This document shows, piece by piece, positions 52,525 to 62,191 of a stretch of DNA of 64,000 nt (within the stretch, counting starts at the first letter, position 1; every line of letters starts with the position of its first letter). The translations under genes were made by a program, and so were the position numbers. The notes beneath the pieces were generated by a model. The model saw only the letters and a program-made list of their open reading frames with translations, did no database searches and had not been told where the DNA came from. The DNA is from JBFHQE01 sp041592335 (GTDB taxonomy: Bacteria; Pseudomonadota; Gammaproteobacteria; Thiohalobacterales; Thiohalobacteraceae): NCBI GenBank assembly GCA_041592335.1, contig JBFHQE010000006.1:70703-134702 (forward strand), given 5' to 3'.

Positions 52525-53823
52525 TTACTGATAGGTCACACCCCGGTAACGCAACCAGCCATCCGGGTGACGTTTGCGTGGGTCATCATGCGTCCAGTGA
52601 ATTACGCCACCCTTGTCGTTCCACTCGTATTCGCCGTAAAACGCGATGCGCTCGCCAACCTCCAGGTCCGGCACGCGCGGCGCGAGATCAATGTTATGCG
52701 CCACCAGTATCTGCTGGCCGTTTGCCAGCCGCATGATAAAACGCTGGTGTCGGCTACCCTCGTTATCGTCACTCAACAGTCGCACGATCTCCGCCTCGCC
52801 CTGCACCTGCACATCGCTGCGTCGTGCCTTGAAGGCCGCGGCCAGTATATCGCTTGCCGTATCGACCGGCACGGGCGCGGAGGCCAATACCTGCTGCAAG
52901 GATAACCGGTGCAGCCCCGCCTCGCGGAAAGTATCGCAGGCAGTGATCTCGCCACTGTTTAGTCCGGCCTTGAACCATTGCACGCGCTGTGCGGAACTGC
53001 CGTGCGTGAACGTATCCGGCCGCACCTGGCCGGTCGCCTGGCGCTGCAACGCATCGTCGCCAATGGCACTGGCGGCTCGCAGCCCCTCCTCGACATCGCC
53101 CTGTTCCAGCAGCTGACGCGCGCGGTCGGCATGATTCGCCCACACCCCGGACAGACAGTCCGCCTGCAACTCCAGCAACACCGACAGCTTGTTGGCCTCG
53201 GTCTGGCTCAGGCCACGCTGCGCCTCGCGCATCTTCGGCGATATCCCGAGCAGCGTCTGGATGTGATGACCCACCTCGTGCGCAATCACGTAGGCCTGGG
53301 CGAAATCGCCCGGTGCGCGGAAGCGCTGGCGAAGATCATCGTAAAAACCCAGGTCGATATAGACCTGCTGATCACCGGGGCAATAGAAAGGACCAATCGC
53401 CGATTCCGCCATGCCACAGGCCGACTGCACCCGATCGCGAAACAGTACCAGGCGCGGCTCCTGGTAACGCATGCCCTGCTGTTTGAACAGTGAGTGCCAG
53501 GTGTCCTCGGTATCCGCCAGGACCACCGAGACAAACTCCACCAGTTCCTTTTCCTCGGCACTTTCCGCGAGCGGCGCCGTCTGTATCCCGGCACTGCCCA
53601 CTGACTGGGGCGCACCGCCGAGCAAACTGCCGAGGTTCCCCGTGATCAGGCCATAACCGATAATGCCGACGGCGACAATCGCCGTACCCTTGAAGCCCAG
53701 GAAGCGAAACACCAGTGGTAACAGGCGCAACAGGCCACCGCCACCTCCGGCGCCCATGCGGCCCAGCCGCTGACTGCGACGGTCTTCGATATTGTTACTG
53801 CGACGATTGCCACGCCAACGCAT
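52525..53823 (-). CDS. YpfJ-type neutral zinc metalloprotease fused to DUF3465
   Basis: 432 residues from ATG 53823 with GGAAGGAA. Short N-terminal Arg-rich part, a membrane helix (~40-62), the YpfJ metallopeptidase domain with zinc site HEVGHH (~181) and ELQADCLSGVWANH, then from ~340 to the end a DUF3465 domain (HQRFIMRLANGQQILVAHNID, GEYEWNDKGGVIHWTHDDP, GWLRYRGVTYQ). DUF3465 is normally a separate small protein; here it is fused in frame. Protease with periplasmic active part is inferred. Confidence 0.85.
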   Translation of the reverse strand: MRWRGNRRSNNIEDRRSQRLGRMGAGGGGGLLRLLPLVFRFLGFKGTAIVAVGIIGYGLITGNLGSLLGGAPQSVGSAGIQTAPLAESAEEKELVEFVSVVLADTEDTWHSLFKQQGMRYQEPRLVLFRDRVQSACGMAESAIGPFYCPGDQQVYIDLGFYDDLRQRFRAPGDFAQAYVIAHEVGHHIQTLLGISPKMREAQRGLSQTEANKLSVLLELQADCLSGVWANHADRARQLLEQGDVEEGLRAASAIGDDALQRQATGQVRPDTFTHGSSAQRVQWFKAGLNSGEITACDTFREAGLHRLSLQQVLASAPVPVDTASDILAAAFKARRSDVQVQGEAEIVRLLSDDNEGSRHQRFIMRLANGQQILVAHNIDLAPRVPDLEVGERIAFYGEYEWNDKGGVIHWTHDDPRKRHPDGWLRYRGVTYQ

Positions 53824-53964
53824 AGTGATTCCTTCCAACGGCACGGGCCATTACTTCAGCAGGCCCTGTAACTTACCACCTGCCCCCGGCCGTAAAAAGC
53901 GCAGGCACAAAACTTTTACAGAATGGGTTTTCGCGAATGCTCATGGCAGGGGTAGCAAAAATAT

Positions 53965-54750
53965 TCATTTAACGCTGTATTTTCGCAAAATTGCCTCGTA
54001 CTGACCGTCAGCCCTGATTGCCTGCAACGCCTGGCGATAACGTTCCACCGTGTCGGCATCCGTGGCGCTACTGAATGCCATGGAAATATCCTGAGAAATA
54101 ACCGGCATTGTCATGGCGGCAACAATCCTGTCTGTATAACGTCTATCCCGCGTGAGCAGCGTGTGCATGTAACGCTTTTCTTTCAGAACCAGGTCAAGCC
54201 GACCATGCTCAAGCATCCCCAACAATTGCTCGCCACTGTTGGCCTGGATGATGTTTTCAAAACCCTGTTCGCTCAGAAACTGGTAAGCCACCTCATCCCG
54301 CAGAACGCCAACACGATAAAGGCGCGCGCCATCGAGCGATTCGATCGACAGATCCGAGCGATCGCGTTTGCGATAAAAAAAGTATTCCATGGGCACGAGA
54401 TCGCCGACCCACTGAAAAAGCGCTTCACGCTCGGGAGTACGAAACAGGGTCGGGATAAACACGTTCGCCCGATTCAGGCCCATGTAGTAGGCACGCGCCC
54501 AGGGATAAAGCTGGATTTCGTAGGAGTAACCGGCCTCGTCCGCCAGGGCCTGCACAAGTTCCGTAACCAGCCCGGCGGGCTGACCATCGGCATTCATGTA
54601 AATATAAGGTGGCGCGTCTTCGCGGGAAGCGATTGTGATCTGGGGAAATGTCTCTGCGCAGGCCGGGGATGCATACAGGCCGAGTAAAACGAAACACCCT
54701 TGCAATATTGCCGAGCATAACCCGAGCGCGGATTTTGGAAACACCATCAT
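53965..54750 (-). CDS. Orphan extracellular solute-binding protein, family 3-like
   Basis: 261 residues. Signal peptide ~1-32 (ASPACA). Amino-acid-type binding fold: ITIASREDAPPYIYMNADGQPAGLVTELVQALADEAGY, YPWARAYYMGLNRANVFIPTLFRTPERE, and YRQALQAIRADGQYEAILRKY. No permease or ATPase genes lie nearby. Confidence 0.85.
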   Translation of the reverse strand: MMVFPKSALGLCSAILQGCFVLLGLYASPACAETFPQITIASREDAPPYIYMNADGQPAGLVTELVQALADEAGYSYEIQLYPWARAYYMGLNRANVFIPTLFRTPEREALFQWVGDLVPMEYFFYRKRDRSDLSIESLDGARLYRVGVLRDEVAYQFLSEQGFENIIQANSGEQLLGMLEHGRLDLVLKEKRYMHTLLTRDRRYTDRIVAAMTMPVISQDISMAFSSATDADTVERYRQALQAIRADGQYEAILRKYSVK

Positions 54751-54946
54751 TATTGTGAATGCATATACTGCTGTCGCAGGGGATATCCCCGATCAAGAGA
54801 ATACTGCATGCGCGCGTTAACTGCCATTCTCTGACTACAGCATGAAAATGTTAGTGGGTACTGAACCCTCTGGTATTTCTTTTCAGTTTCATTTCAGGTC
54901 TATGCAGGATACTTCCCGGCACACATCCACACCTACCGGAGTCCGC

Positions 54947-55570
54947 ATGAATTTTCGAGGATTACTCGACCAGCTATTGGGCGCTGGCCAGTCTGCCCTG
55001 ACCCGCACCGGGATCACGAACGATGACGGCAGTATCACCGATTTTGGCAAGGGCGCGGCAACTGGCGGTGCGTTGGGCCTGCTGCTCGGCAGCAAGACCG
55101 GCCGCAAACTGGCCACCTATGGCGGACTCGCCGCGCTCGGTGTCGCCGCCTGGCGCGCCTATTCGAAAGACGGTCCCGGGCAACCGGCAACGCCTGACAG
55201 TAACGCCATTACCCATACCGATAAAACGGACCGCGTGATACTGCGCGCCATGCTGGCCGCGGCCAGGGTCGATGGTCATATCGATACGCAGGAACGCGCG
55301 CGAATCGACAGGGAGATTGAGCGGTTGGGCGGCGATGAACAACTGCGTGTCTGGATTGACTCCGAACTGCAGATGCCGCTGGAACCGCATACGCTTGCCA
55401 CTGATATCGGCGACAACACTCTGTTGGCCAGTGAAGTCTATCTTGCCAGTGCTTTAGTGATAGCCGAACCTGATTTTCTTGAACGCACGTATTTGGACAA
55501 ACTGGCTGAATGCCTGCGATTGGATGATGCCGTCAAGCAACAGCTGGAACGACAGGCGCAGCTTCAGTAA
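54947..55570 (+). CDS. DUF533 (YebE-like) membrane-associated protein
   Basis: 207 residues from ATG 54947, after GGAG. N-terminal Gly-rich segment (GGALGLLLGSKTGRKLATYGGLAALG) may insert in the membrane; the C-terminal half is a TerB-like helical domain (DRVILRAMLAAARVDGHIDTQERARI...). Function unknown. The frame extends to 54842, but that part has no family match. The gap 55571-55711 that follows holds no visible gene. Confidence 0.85.
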   Translation: MNFRGLLDQLLGAGQSALTRTGITNDDGSITDFGKGAATGGALGLLLGSKTGRKLATYGGLAALGVAAWRAYSKDGPGQPATPDSNAITHTDKTDRVILRAMLAAARVDGHIDTQERARIDREIERLGGDEQLRVWIDSELQMPLEPHTLATDIGDNTLLASEVYLASALVIAEPDFLERTYLDKLAECLRLDDAVKQQLERQAQLQ

Positions 55571-55711
55571 CTGTCTCGCATTACTGGTATAGCGGGAGTG
55601 GTGATAGAGGGTTGTTAAAGCGGCTGAGTGTGTTAGTGGTTATTGTGTTCTGACCCGGATTTTCACACCATTAGCGTATCCCATGTTGCAGACATGGTTT
55701 TAGAAAATCTA

Positions 55712-56338
55712 CTATATTTCATTTTGATCGATTGAATCGTGATAAGCAGGAGTCAAAACTTTTTCTCCTATAGTACTTACGTTAGCAACGTTATTTGGAA
55801 CTTTTATGTACACCCCCGTGCTATTAGACCAACGAAGCGAGCAATACCCCCCGATCAGTCGATGCCCAACCCATCGACTATCAATAATAGCGTTTCCTTC
55901 TCGTGGATTAATTAACAGCAGTCGCCCCATAAACTCCCTCCATTTTTTAGAAGAAAGCAACGACAATGAATACCCATGATAGGATCTTCCGCTATCGAAG
56001 AACGCTAGACCCATTACAACTTCCTTAGGCAGAAAGTACCTCAAACGCTCCACAGTCCTTGCAGATAACTGGTGCGTCGCGAAATCTATCATTGGAATAT
56101 GATATGAGCTTTTATTGATATCTACTCTCGAATGGAGGGCCAGCTCTTCATCGGGAGACAATGAAGAAATCAACCCATCTACCCATTCTGCAGTTAACTG
56201 AGAACCTGAAACAGTAATAATTTTTCGATGATCAAGTAAAGAATCTTCTTTATAAACGTATTTGCTTAAATAAAACCTTGCCTCTTCATTAGCAAATATC
56301 TTAGAAAGAAAGAAATAAGGATGATCTCGATCTATCAT
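55712..56338 (-). CDS. Protein with primase-polymerase (AEP)-like motifs, coupled to dGTPase
   Basis: 208 residues, start overlapping the dGTPase stop (ATGA). I recognise no exact family, but three spaced segments resemble archaeo-eukaryotic primase motifs: MID85 (motif I, hh-D), DSGRSYH121 (motif II, S-x-H) and IID153 (motif III, hh-D), followed by H159 and LRWS. The layout DSGRSYHGY...VGHRLIGGYCSLRWS matches the order in AEP/PolDom proteins. The second acidic residue of motif I is not obvious, so catalysis may be lost or altered. AT-richer than its neighbours. Confidence 0.5.
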   Translation of the reverse strand: MIDRDHPYFFLSKIFANEEARFYLSKYVYKEDSLLDHRKIITVSGSQLTAEWVDGLISSLSPDEELALHSRVDINKSSYHIPMIDFATHQLSARTVERLRYFLPKEVVMGLAFFDSGRSYHGYSLSLLSSKKWREFMGRLLLINPREGNAIIDSRWVGHRLIGGYCSLRWSNSTGVYIKVPNNVANVSTIGEKVLTPAYHDSIDQNEI

Positions 56339-57633
56339 CGGATACGAATTCCTTCAAGAACCTGATAAGTTTCCAGAGCAAAGCTATCGGTCATTCCAGA
56401 AATAGCATCGATAATTAAATGAGCCCTTCTCAGCTCTTCATAGCTACGAGAGCTAACTAGATATTTATTCACATACCCACCAGGAAGACGCCGAAGCAGC
56501 CGCCCGTGATAATCCAGCCCCTTGCCTTTTAAAGCTTTTCTATCCCTATTAACCAGCGCCACAAAGTCCTGCTCATCAAGCTCCAACAATTCCTTGAAAT
56601 GCTTGAGCAAGCCAATAATAACACTCCTTCCTGCCAACTCAATTCGCTCAGCAGGTTCACTAGAATATATCTTCGATATAGCAAAAGACTTGACCTTCTC
56701 AAGCAAACCACCTATTTCGCTCGACCTATCAACAAGCTCGACATCACTCCCATCAAGAATCATCTCAAGATGATCGCAAAAAGTTTTTGCAGCTTCAGCA
56801 ACTGCCTCATTGATAACACCCGTCTTAAATCGCACAAAAGGGTCTACACTACCCTCAGCAAACCGATCAGCACCAAACTCGCTTTTGAGCTCATCTAAAG
56901 ATACTACGCCCTTTTCTAAACCATCCTCAAGATCACTCATCGCATAAGCAATATTATCTGCCGCCTCCATCAACCTCAGAAATGGAAACTTCTTTCCAGA
57001 CTCCCAAGACAATGCTTCGCAAGCCCTTTCATAGTAATCCCAATCAGACGAAAACAAGCCTATCTTCTTCCCTTCAGGCTTATTGTCATACTTCCACGGA
57101 TATTTGATTGTTGCCAGAAGCAACGTACAGGTGAGGTTTAAGCCATATTCATCAGAACCCCCAAGAAATGAAATCAACCTAAACCCTTGAGGATTCCCAT
57201 CAAACAATTTCAAATCGTAAATTCGAGGCTTCTCTTGGGCGAACCAACCTTGGATTGCAGTTTCACCAAAATGACCAAAAGGTGGGTTGCCGATATCATG
57301 CAGCAAGCATGCTGTTTCAATAACATTCACAAATGCAGCAAGCTCTAGATACGAATGATTACTAGCCTGATGCCCCTCAATTATCTTTTGGGCAATATGC
57401 CGCCCCACCTGTGATACTTCAATCGAATGCGTGAGCCGAGTTCTTACAGCCGCATTAGTATCGAGTGGAAAAACTTGCGCCTTACCTAAAAGCCTCCGAA
57501 AAGAAGCATGATTTATAACCCTACCCTTATCACTTTCGGACTCAATCAGCACATCTTGCTCACCACGAGTTGACGACCTAAGCCTCTTTGAAGACACAAG
57601 CTTTAATATTTTATTGAAATCCCCCGACCCCAT
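56335..57633 (-). CDS. dGTPase-family HD-domain triphosphohydrolase
   Basis: 432 residues, GAGAGGTGG before ATG. Dgt/HD family: NHASFRRLLGKAQVFPLD, RTRLTHSIEVSQVGRHIA (H69), LLHDIGNPPFGHFGE (H112, D113, H121) and EAADNIAYAMSDLEDG (D226), the expected metal ligands. Converts dGTP (or other dNTPs) to deoxynucleoside and triphosphate. Family members act as anti-phage dNTP-depleting proteins in some genomes. Upstream gene of the two-gene module; its codons are visibly AT-richer. Confidence 0.93.
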   Translation of the reverse strand: MGSGDFNKILKLVSSKRLRSSTRGEQDVLIESESDKGRVINHASFRRLLGKAQVFPLDTNAAVRTRLTHSIEVSQVGRHIAQKIIEGHQASNHSYLELAAFVNVIETACLLHDIGNPPFGHFGETAIQGWFAQEKPRIYDLKLFDGNPQGFRLISFLGGSDEYGLNLTCTLLLATIKYPWKYDNKPEGKKIGLFSSDWDYYERACEALSWESGKKFPFLRLMEAADNIAYAMSDLEDGLEKGVVSLDELKSEFGADRFAEGSVDPFVRFKTGVINEAVAEAAKTFCDHLEMILDGSDVELVDRSSEIGGLLEKVKSFAISKIYSSEPAERIELAGRSVIIGLLKHFKELLELDEQDFVALVNRDRKALKGKGLDYHGRLLRRLPGGYVNKYLVSSRSYEELRRAHLIIDAISGMTDSFALETYQVLEGIRIR

Positions 57634-57690
57634 CTTCCACCTCTCAACTCACCAATAAATCCATTTATATTTAGTTGTTAGCAGAAACAA

Positions 57691-59580
57691 TTAAGCTTTC
57701 TTATATATCTCCGCACCTTGCTGCTTAAACTCGACGGCCTTTTCTTCCAGCCCCCGCATCAGCGCTTCATCCTCTGATATCCCTTCCTTCGCCGCATAGT
57801 CCCTCACATCCTGCGTGATCTTCATCGAGCAGAAGTTCGGCCCACACATGGAACAGAAGTGCGCGACCTTGTGCGCTTCCTTCGGCATGGTTTCATCATG
57901 CATGGAACGCGCTTTCTCGGGATCAAGCCCAAGGTTGAACTGGTCTTCCCAGCGGAATTCAAAACGCGCTTTGGATAAGGCGTTATCGCGGACCTGCGCG
58001 CCGGGGAAACCCTTCGCCAGATCGGCGCCGTGCGCGGCGATCTTGTAAGTGATAATACCGTCGCGTACATCCTGCTTGTTCGGCAGACCGAGATGTTCCT
58101 TCGGCGTGACGTAACAGAGCATCGCAGTACCGTACCAACCAATGTTGGCCGCGCCGATACCGGAGGTGATGTGGTCGTAACCCGGCGCAATGTCGGTGAT
58201 CAGCGGGCCAAGCGTATAGAAAGGCGCTTCATAACAATCCTTCAGCTCCTTATCCATATTCTCTTTCACCATGTGCAACGGCACATGTCCCGGCCCTTCG
58301 ATCATCACCTGCACGTCATGTTCCCAGGCAATCTTGGTTAACTCGCCCAGCGTTTCCAGCTCGCCGAACTGCGCGGCGTCGTTGGCATCCGCCAGACAGC
58401 CCGGACGCAGCCCATCGCCGAGCGAGAAGGACACGTCGTAGGCCTTCATGATGTCGCAGATTTCCTCAAAGTGGGTATAGAGGAAGTTTTCGGCGTGATG
58501 CGCGAGGCACCACTTGGCCATAATGGAACCGCCACGCGACACGATACCGGTCACGCGGTTCGCGGTCAGCGGCACATATTTCAAACGCACACCGGCATGA
58601 ATGGTGAAGTAATCCACGCCCTGCTCGGCCTGCTCGATCAAGGTGTCGCGGAACAGTTCCCAGGTAAGATCCTCGGCCTTGCCGTTGACCTTTTCCAGCG
58701 CCTGGTAGATCGGCACGGTGCCGATCGGCATTGGCGCATTGCGCAGAATCCATTCGCGGGTTTCATGAATGTTCTTGCCGGTGGACAGGTCCATCAGCGT
58801 GTCGCCGCCCCAGCGCGCGGACCAGACCATCTTCTCGACTTCTTCCTCAATCGAAGAGGTCACGGCCGAGTTGCCGATGTTGGTGTTGATCTTCACCCGG
58901 AAGTTGCGGCCGATGATCATCGGCTCCAGCTCGGAGTGGTTGATGTTGGCCGGGATGATGGCGCGGCCCTCGGCCACTTCCTGGCGCACGAATTCGGCTG
59001 TGATTTCTTCGGGAAGATTCGCGCCCCAGGACTGCCCCGGGTGCTGGCGCAGTAACTTCGCATAACGCGGGTCGGCCTTCATTTCCTGCAGGCGGCAATT
59101 CTCGCGAATGGCGACGTATTCCATTTCCGGCGTGATGATGCCCTGCCGCGCATAGTGCATCTGGCTGACATTCCTGCCCGGCTTGGCGCGACGCGGACTG
59201 CGGATATGCTCAAAACGCAGGTTGGCCAGCGCCGGATCGTTCTGGCGTTTGGCGCCGAATTGCGAGGTCGGGCCGCCCAGCTGCTCGGTATCCTCGCGCT
59301 CCAGGATCCAGTTCTCGCGCAACGGCGCCAGCCCTTTCAGCAGGTCGATGGTCGCGTTTGGATCGGTGTAAGGACCGGAGGTGTCGTAAATGGTAATCGG
59401 CGGATTGTGTTCCGGGATATCGGTGGTATGGGTGTCGTGCTGCTCGACCTCGCGCATGCCGACGCGGATATCCGGGCGCGAACCCTCGACGTAAATCTTT
59501 TTCGAATTGGCAAACGGCCGGGTCACTTCCTCGGACAACTTGGCCGTTTTGCGAATGAATTCTTCTGGGATGGCGCTCAT
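57691..59580 (-). CDS. thiC: Phosphomethylpyrimidine synthase (HMP-P synthase)
   Basis: 629 residues. Radical-SAM-like enzyme that turns AIR into HMP-P for thiamine. The C-terminal Fe-S motif CSMCGPNFC is present; core segments ADGS-free but typical (VEGPGHVPLHMVKENMD, GPLITDIAPGYDHITSGIGAA). GAGGAG ribosome site and a TPP riboswitch upstream. Confidence 0.97.
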   Translation of the reverse strand: MSAIPEEFIRKTAKLSEEVTRPFANSKKIYVEGSRPDIRVGMREVEQHDTHTTDIPEHNPPITIYDTSGPYTDPNATIDLLKGLAPLRENWILEREDTEQLGGPTSQFGAKRQNDPALANLRFEHIRSPRRAKPGRNVSQMHYARQGIITPEMEYVAIRENCRLQEMKADPRYAKLLRQHPGQSWGANLPEEITAEFVRQEVAEGRAIIPANINHSELEPMIIGRNFRVKINTNIGNSAVTSSIEEEVEKMVWSARWGGDTLMDLSTGKNIHETREWILRNAPMPIGTVPIYQALEKVNGKAEDLTWELFRDTLIEQAEQGVDYFTIHAGVRLKYVPLTANRVTGIVSRGGSIMAKWCLAHHAENFLYTHFEEICDIMKAYDVSFSLGDGLRPGCLADANDAAQFGELETLGELTKIAWEHDVQVMIEGPGHVPLHMVKENMDKELKDCYEAPFYTLGPLITDIAPGYDHITSGIGAANIGWYGTAMLCYVTPKEHLGLPNKQDVRDGIITYKIAAHGADLAKGFPGAQVRDNALSKARFEFRWEDQFNLGLDPEKARSMHDETMPKEAHKVAHFCSMCGPNFCSMKITQDVRDYAAKEGISEDEALMRGLEEKAVEFKQQGAEIYKKA

Positions 59581-59633
59581 GGCTGCTCCTCACTCGATTG
59601 TGGGAACGGGATCGCGGGGATTAGCAACATCTG

Positions 59634-59725
59634 GAAGCTTCCCTCCGCCGGTATGATCCGGTTCAGGTTCAAAGGGTATGTCTCAGCCCGCCCTATACCT
59701 TATAGATGGGAGGCACCCCTAGCCC
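59634..59725 (-). ncRNA. TPP (THI-box) riboswitch upstream of thiC
   Basis: On the minus strand the conserved blocks occur in order: AGGGGTGCC, GGGCTGAGA, ACCCTTTGAACCTGA-like, and a CCGG/CCGG stem followed by GGAGGGAAG. TPP would repress thiC. The end is about 55 bases before the thiC start. The 301-base gap 59581-59881 holds this RNA and otherwise no gene. Confidence 0.95.
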
Positions 59726-59881
59726 GGCCCAAGTTAGCGAAAGCACTGGGACTTTGCAAGCCGGATAAACCCGTATTTTCCCGGTTTATGCCGTCATTCC
59801 CGCCCCGGCGCTTGCCTGCCCCGGGTAAAGCCCTTACTCTAGCCCATCTGTGCCCGCAAGCGGCCTAAGGGATTGAAAGCT

Positions 59882-60559
59882 ATGACAGACACCGCGACCG
59901 CGTTTGACTTCGAACTGGCCCGATTCAACATGATCGAGCAACAGATTCGCCCCTGGGAAGTGCTCGACCAGAAGGTGCTGGACGTTATCGCCAGCGTGCC
60001 GCGCGAGGATTTCGTGCCGCAGAAATACCGTTCCTCGCTGGCCTTCACCGATATCAGCATTCCCATCGGCCATGGCCAGAGCATGCTGCCGCCCAAGCTG
60101 GAAGGCCGCATCCTGCAGTCGGTCGATGTGCAGCCCACCGACCGTATTCTCGAAATCGGCACCGGCAGCGGCTATCTCACGGCTTGCCTGGCGAAACTGG
60201 GCGGGCATGTCACCACGGTCGACATTCACGCGGATCTCAGCGAGCAGGCCCGTGAACGCATGGCCGCGCACAGCATCAACAACACCGATTTTATTGTGAA
60301 GGACGCGGCCCGCGGCTGGGACTCGGAGGAAACCTTCGATGTCATTGTCCTCACCGGTTCGCTGCCGGAACTGCATCACGGCTTTCACCATAACCTGACG
60401 CTCGGCGGCCGCCTGTTCCTGGTGGTCGGCAAGCCGCCGGTCATGGAAGCGCTGCTGATCACGCGCGTCAGTTCCGATCAATGGGCCGAGGAAAGCCTGT
60501 TCGACACCTCGATCCCCATGCTGGAAAATGCGCAACGCCCGGACGGTTTTACCTTCTAA
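59882..60559 (+). CDS. Pcm-like protein-L-isoaspartate O-methyltransferase family
   Basis: 225 residues from ATG 59882 with AAGGGA. SAM-binding motif ILEIGTGSGYLTACLAKLGGHV and the IPIGHGQSMLPPKLEGRIL segment. In true Pcm the last is GQTISQPY; here QSMLPPK replaces it, so isoaspartate repair is not certain. In gammaproteobacteria this paralogue often precedes a rhodanese and tolC, as here. Confidence 0.85.
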   Translation: MTDTATAFDFELARFNMIEQQIRPWEVLDQKVLDVIASVPREDFVPQKYRSSLAFTDISIPIGHGQSMLPPKLEGRILQSVDVQPTDRILEIGTGSGYLTACLAKLGGHVTTVDIHADLSEQARERMAAHSINNTDFIVKDAARGWDSEETFDVIVLTGSLPELHHGFHHNLTLGGRLFLVVGKPPVMEALLITRVSSDQWAEESLFDTSIPMLENAQRPDGFTF

Positions 60560-60882
60560 TGATGCGTCAGCTGCATCCGCATGAGCTCAAGGCCTACCTG
60601 GCCGCCGGCAATTCCCCGCTGTTACTCGATGTGCGGGAACCCTGGGAGTATGAAACCTGTCGTATAGAGGGTTCGCAACTGATCCCGATGCGCCAGATTC
60701 CGCAGGCCGCGGACCAGCTCGATCCGGACCAGGAAATCGTGGTGATCTGTCATCACGGGGTACGCAGCTACCAGGTGTGTCGCTACCTGGAAGCACAGCT
60801 GGGTTTCAGCAACCTGATTAACCTGGCGGGTGGCGTCGCCGCCTGGGCGCGCGATGTCGATCCGCAAATGCCAACCTACTGA
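60559..60882 (+). CDS. Single-domain rhodanese
   Basis: 107 residues, start overlapping the previous stop (TAATG). DVREPWEYETCRIEGSQLIPM and the active loop CHHGVRS with Cys 64. Cytoplasmic sulfurtransferase-like protein; the partner is unknown. Directly before tolC. Confidence 0.9.
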   Translation: MMRQLHPHELKAYLAAGNSPLLLDVREPWEYETCRIEGSQLIPMRQIPQAADQLDPDQEIVVICHHGVRSYQVCRYLEAQLGFSNLINLAGGVAAWARDVDPQMPTY

Positions 60883-60892
60883 GTTGAAACAC

Positions 60893-62191
60893 ATGAAAAA
60901 ACCGATTGCCTTGTTACTGTCGCTGGCGGTGATGCCTGCCAGTTACGCCGCCGACCTCTGGGAAGTCTATCAAATGGCTGCGGAACGCGACTCCCAGTTG
61001 CGCGCCGCCGCCGCCGCGCGCAATGCCGCCATCGAGGCCAAGCCGCAGGCGCGGGCCGGTCTGCTGCCCAACATCAACCTGACCGGCACCCTGGAACGGG
61101 AACGCAGCGATCCGAAAAGCGGCTCCACCAGCTATGCCACCAACGAAAACTACGGCATCGGCCTGAACCAGGCCCTGTTCCGTTATGACCGCTTTGTCCA
61201 GCTGCAGCAGGCCGACAACCAGGTGGCCCAGGCCGAGGCGGAATACAGCGCCGAGGAACAGTTGCTGATCCTGCGCGTCACCGAGCGTTATTTCGATGTA
61301 CTGGGCGCGATGGACAATCTCACCTTTGCCGAGGCCGAGAACAAGGCCATCAGTCGCCAGCTCGAACAGGCGCAACAGCGCTTTGAAGTCGGACTGATCG
61401 CCATCACCGACGTGCATGAAGCGCAGGCGCGGTTCGATCTTTCCACCTCGGCCGTGATCACCGCCAAAAACCAGCTGGCGTCCGCGCAGGAAGCGCTGCG
61501 CGAAGTGGCGGGCGAATACAATCTGCCACTGCTGCCACCGGTCGACCTGTCCCTGCAGCAGCCGGAACCCAGCGATGCCGATGCCTGGGTGGACCAGGCG
61601 CTGACCGGCAACCTGACGTTAATGGCAACCGCATCCAGCGTGGAAGCGGCCCGTGACGAGGTTCGCCGCCAGAAAGCCGGGCACCTGCCCACGCTGGACC
61701 TGAACGCGGATTACAGCTACACCGATTCCACCATAAACGGCATCACCCCGATTGAAAACGAAGGCGCCAGCGTCGGCCTGCAACTGAATATTCCGCTGTA
61801 CCAGGGCGGCCTGACCAGTTCCCAGTCGCGCGCGGCGCAATACCGTTTCGTGCAGAGCAAGGAACAGCTGGAAGGCCTGAAGCGCAGCACCGAACGCAGC
61901 ACGCGCGATGCCTATCGCGGCGTTGTCAGTGGCATCGCCCAGGTGAAGGCGCTGGAGCAGGCACTGGTTTCGACCGAAACCGCGCTGCAGGCGGCCGAAA
62001 CCGGGTTTGAAGTCGGCACCCGCACCATTGTCGATGTGCTGGATGCGCAACAGGCGCGCTACGCGGCCGAGCGCGATTTGAAACGTTCGCGCTATGACTA
62101 CTTGTTGAACACCCTGCGCCTGAAGCAGGCGGCGGGCAGCCTTGAACCCGCCGACATCGAAGCGATGAACCGCTGGTTCGGGGCTTCATGA
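60893..62191 (+). CDS. tolC: TolC-family outer membrane efflux channel
   Basis: 432 residues from ATG 60893. Signal peptide ~1-19 (MPASYA). TolC repeats: DLWEVYQMAAERDSQLRAAAAARNAA near the start and a second half with LNIPLYQGGLTSSQSRAA and FEVGTRTIVDVLDAQQARYAAERDL. Outer-membrane exit duct for type I secretion and RND or ABC efflux. No inner pump lies in the window. Confidence 0.94.
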   Translation: MKKPIALLLSLAVMPASYAADLWEVYQMAAERDSQLRAAAAARNAAIEAKPQARAGLLPNINLTGTLERERSDPKSGSTSYATNENYGIGLNQALFRYDRFVQLQQADNQVAQAEAEYSAEEQLLILRVTERYFDVLGAMDNLTFAEAENKAISRQLEQAQQRFEVGLIAITDVHEAQARFDLSTSAVITAKNQLASAQEALREVAGEYNLPLLPPVDLSLQQPEPSDADAWVDQALTGNLTLMATASSVEAARDEVRRQKAGHLPTLDLNADYSYTDSTINGITPIENEGASVGLQLNIPLYQGGLTSSQSRAAQYRFVQSKEQLEGLKRSTERSTRDAYRGVVSGIAQVKALEQALVSTETALQAAETGFEVGTRTIVDVLDAQQARYAAERDLKRSRYDYLLNTLRLKQAAGSLEPADIEAMNRWFGAS

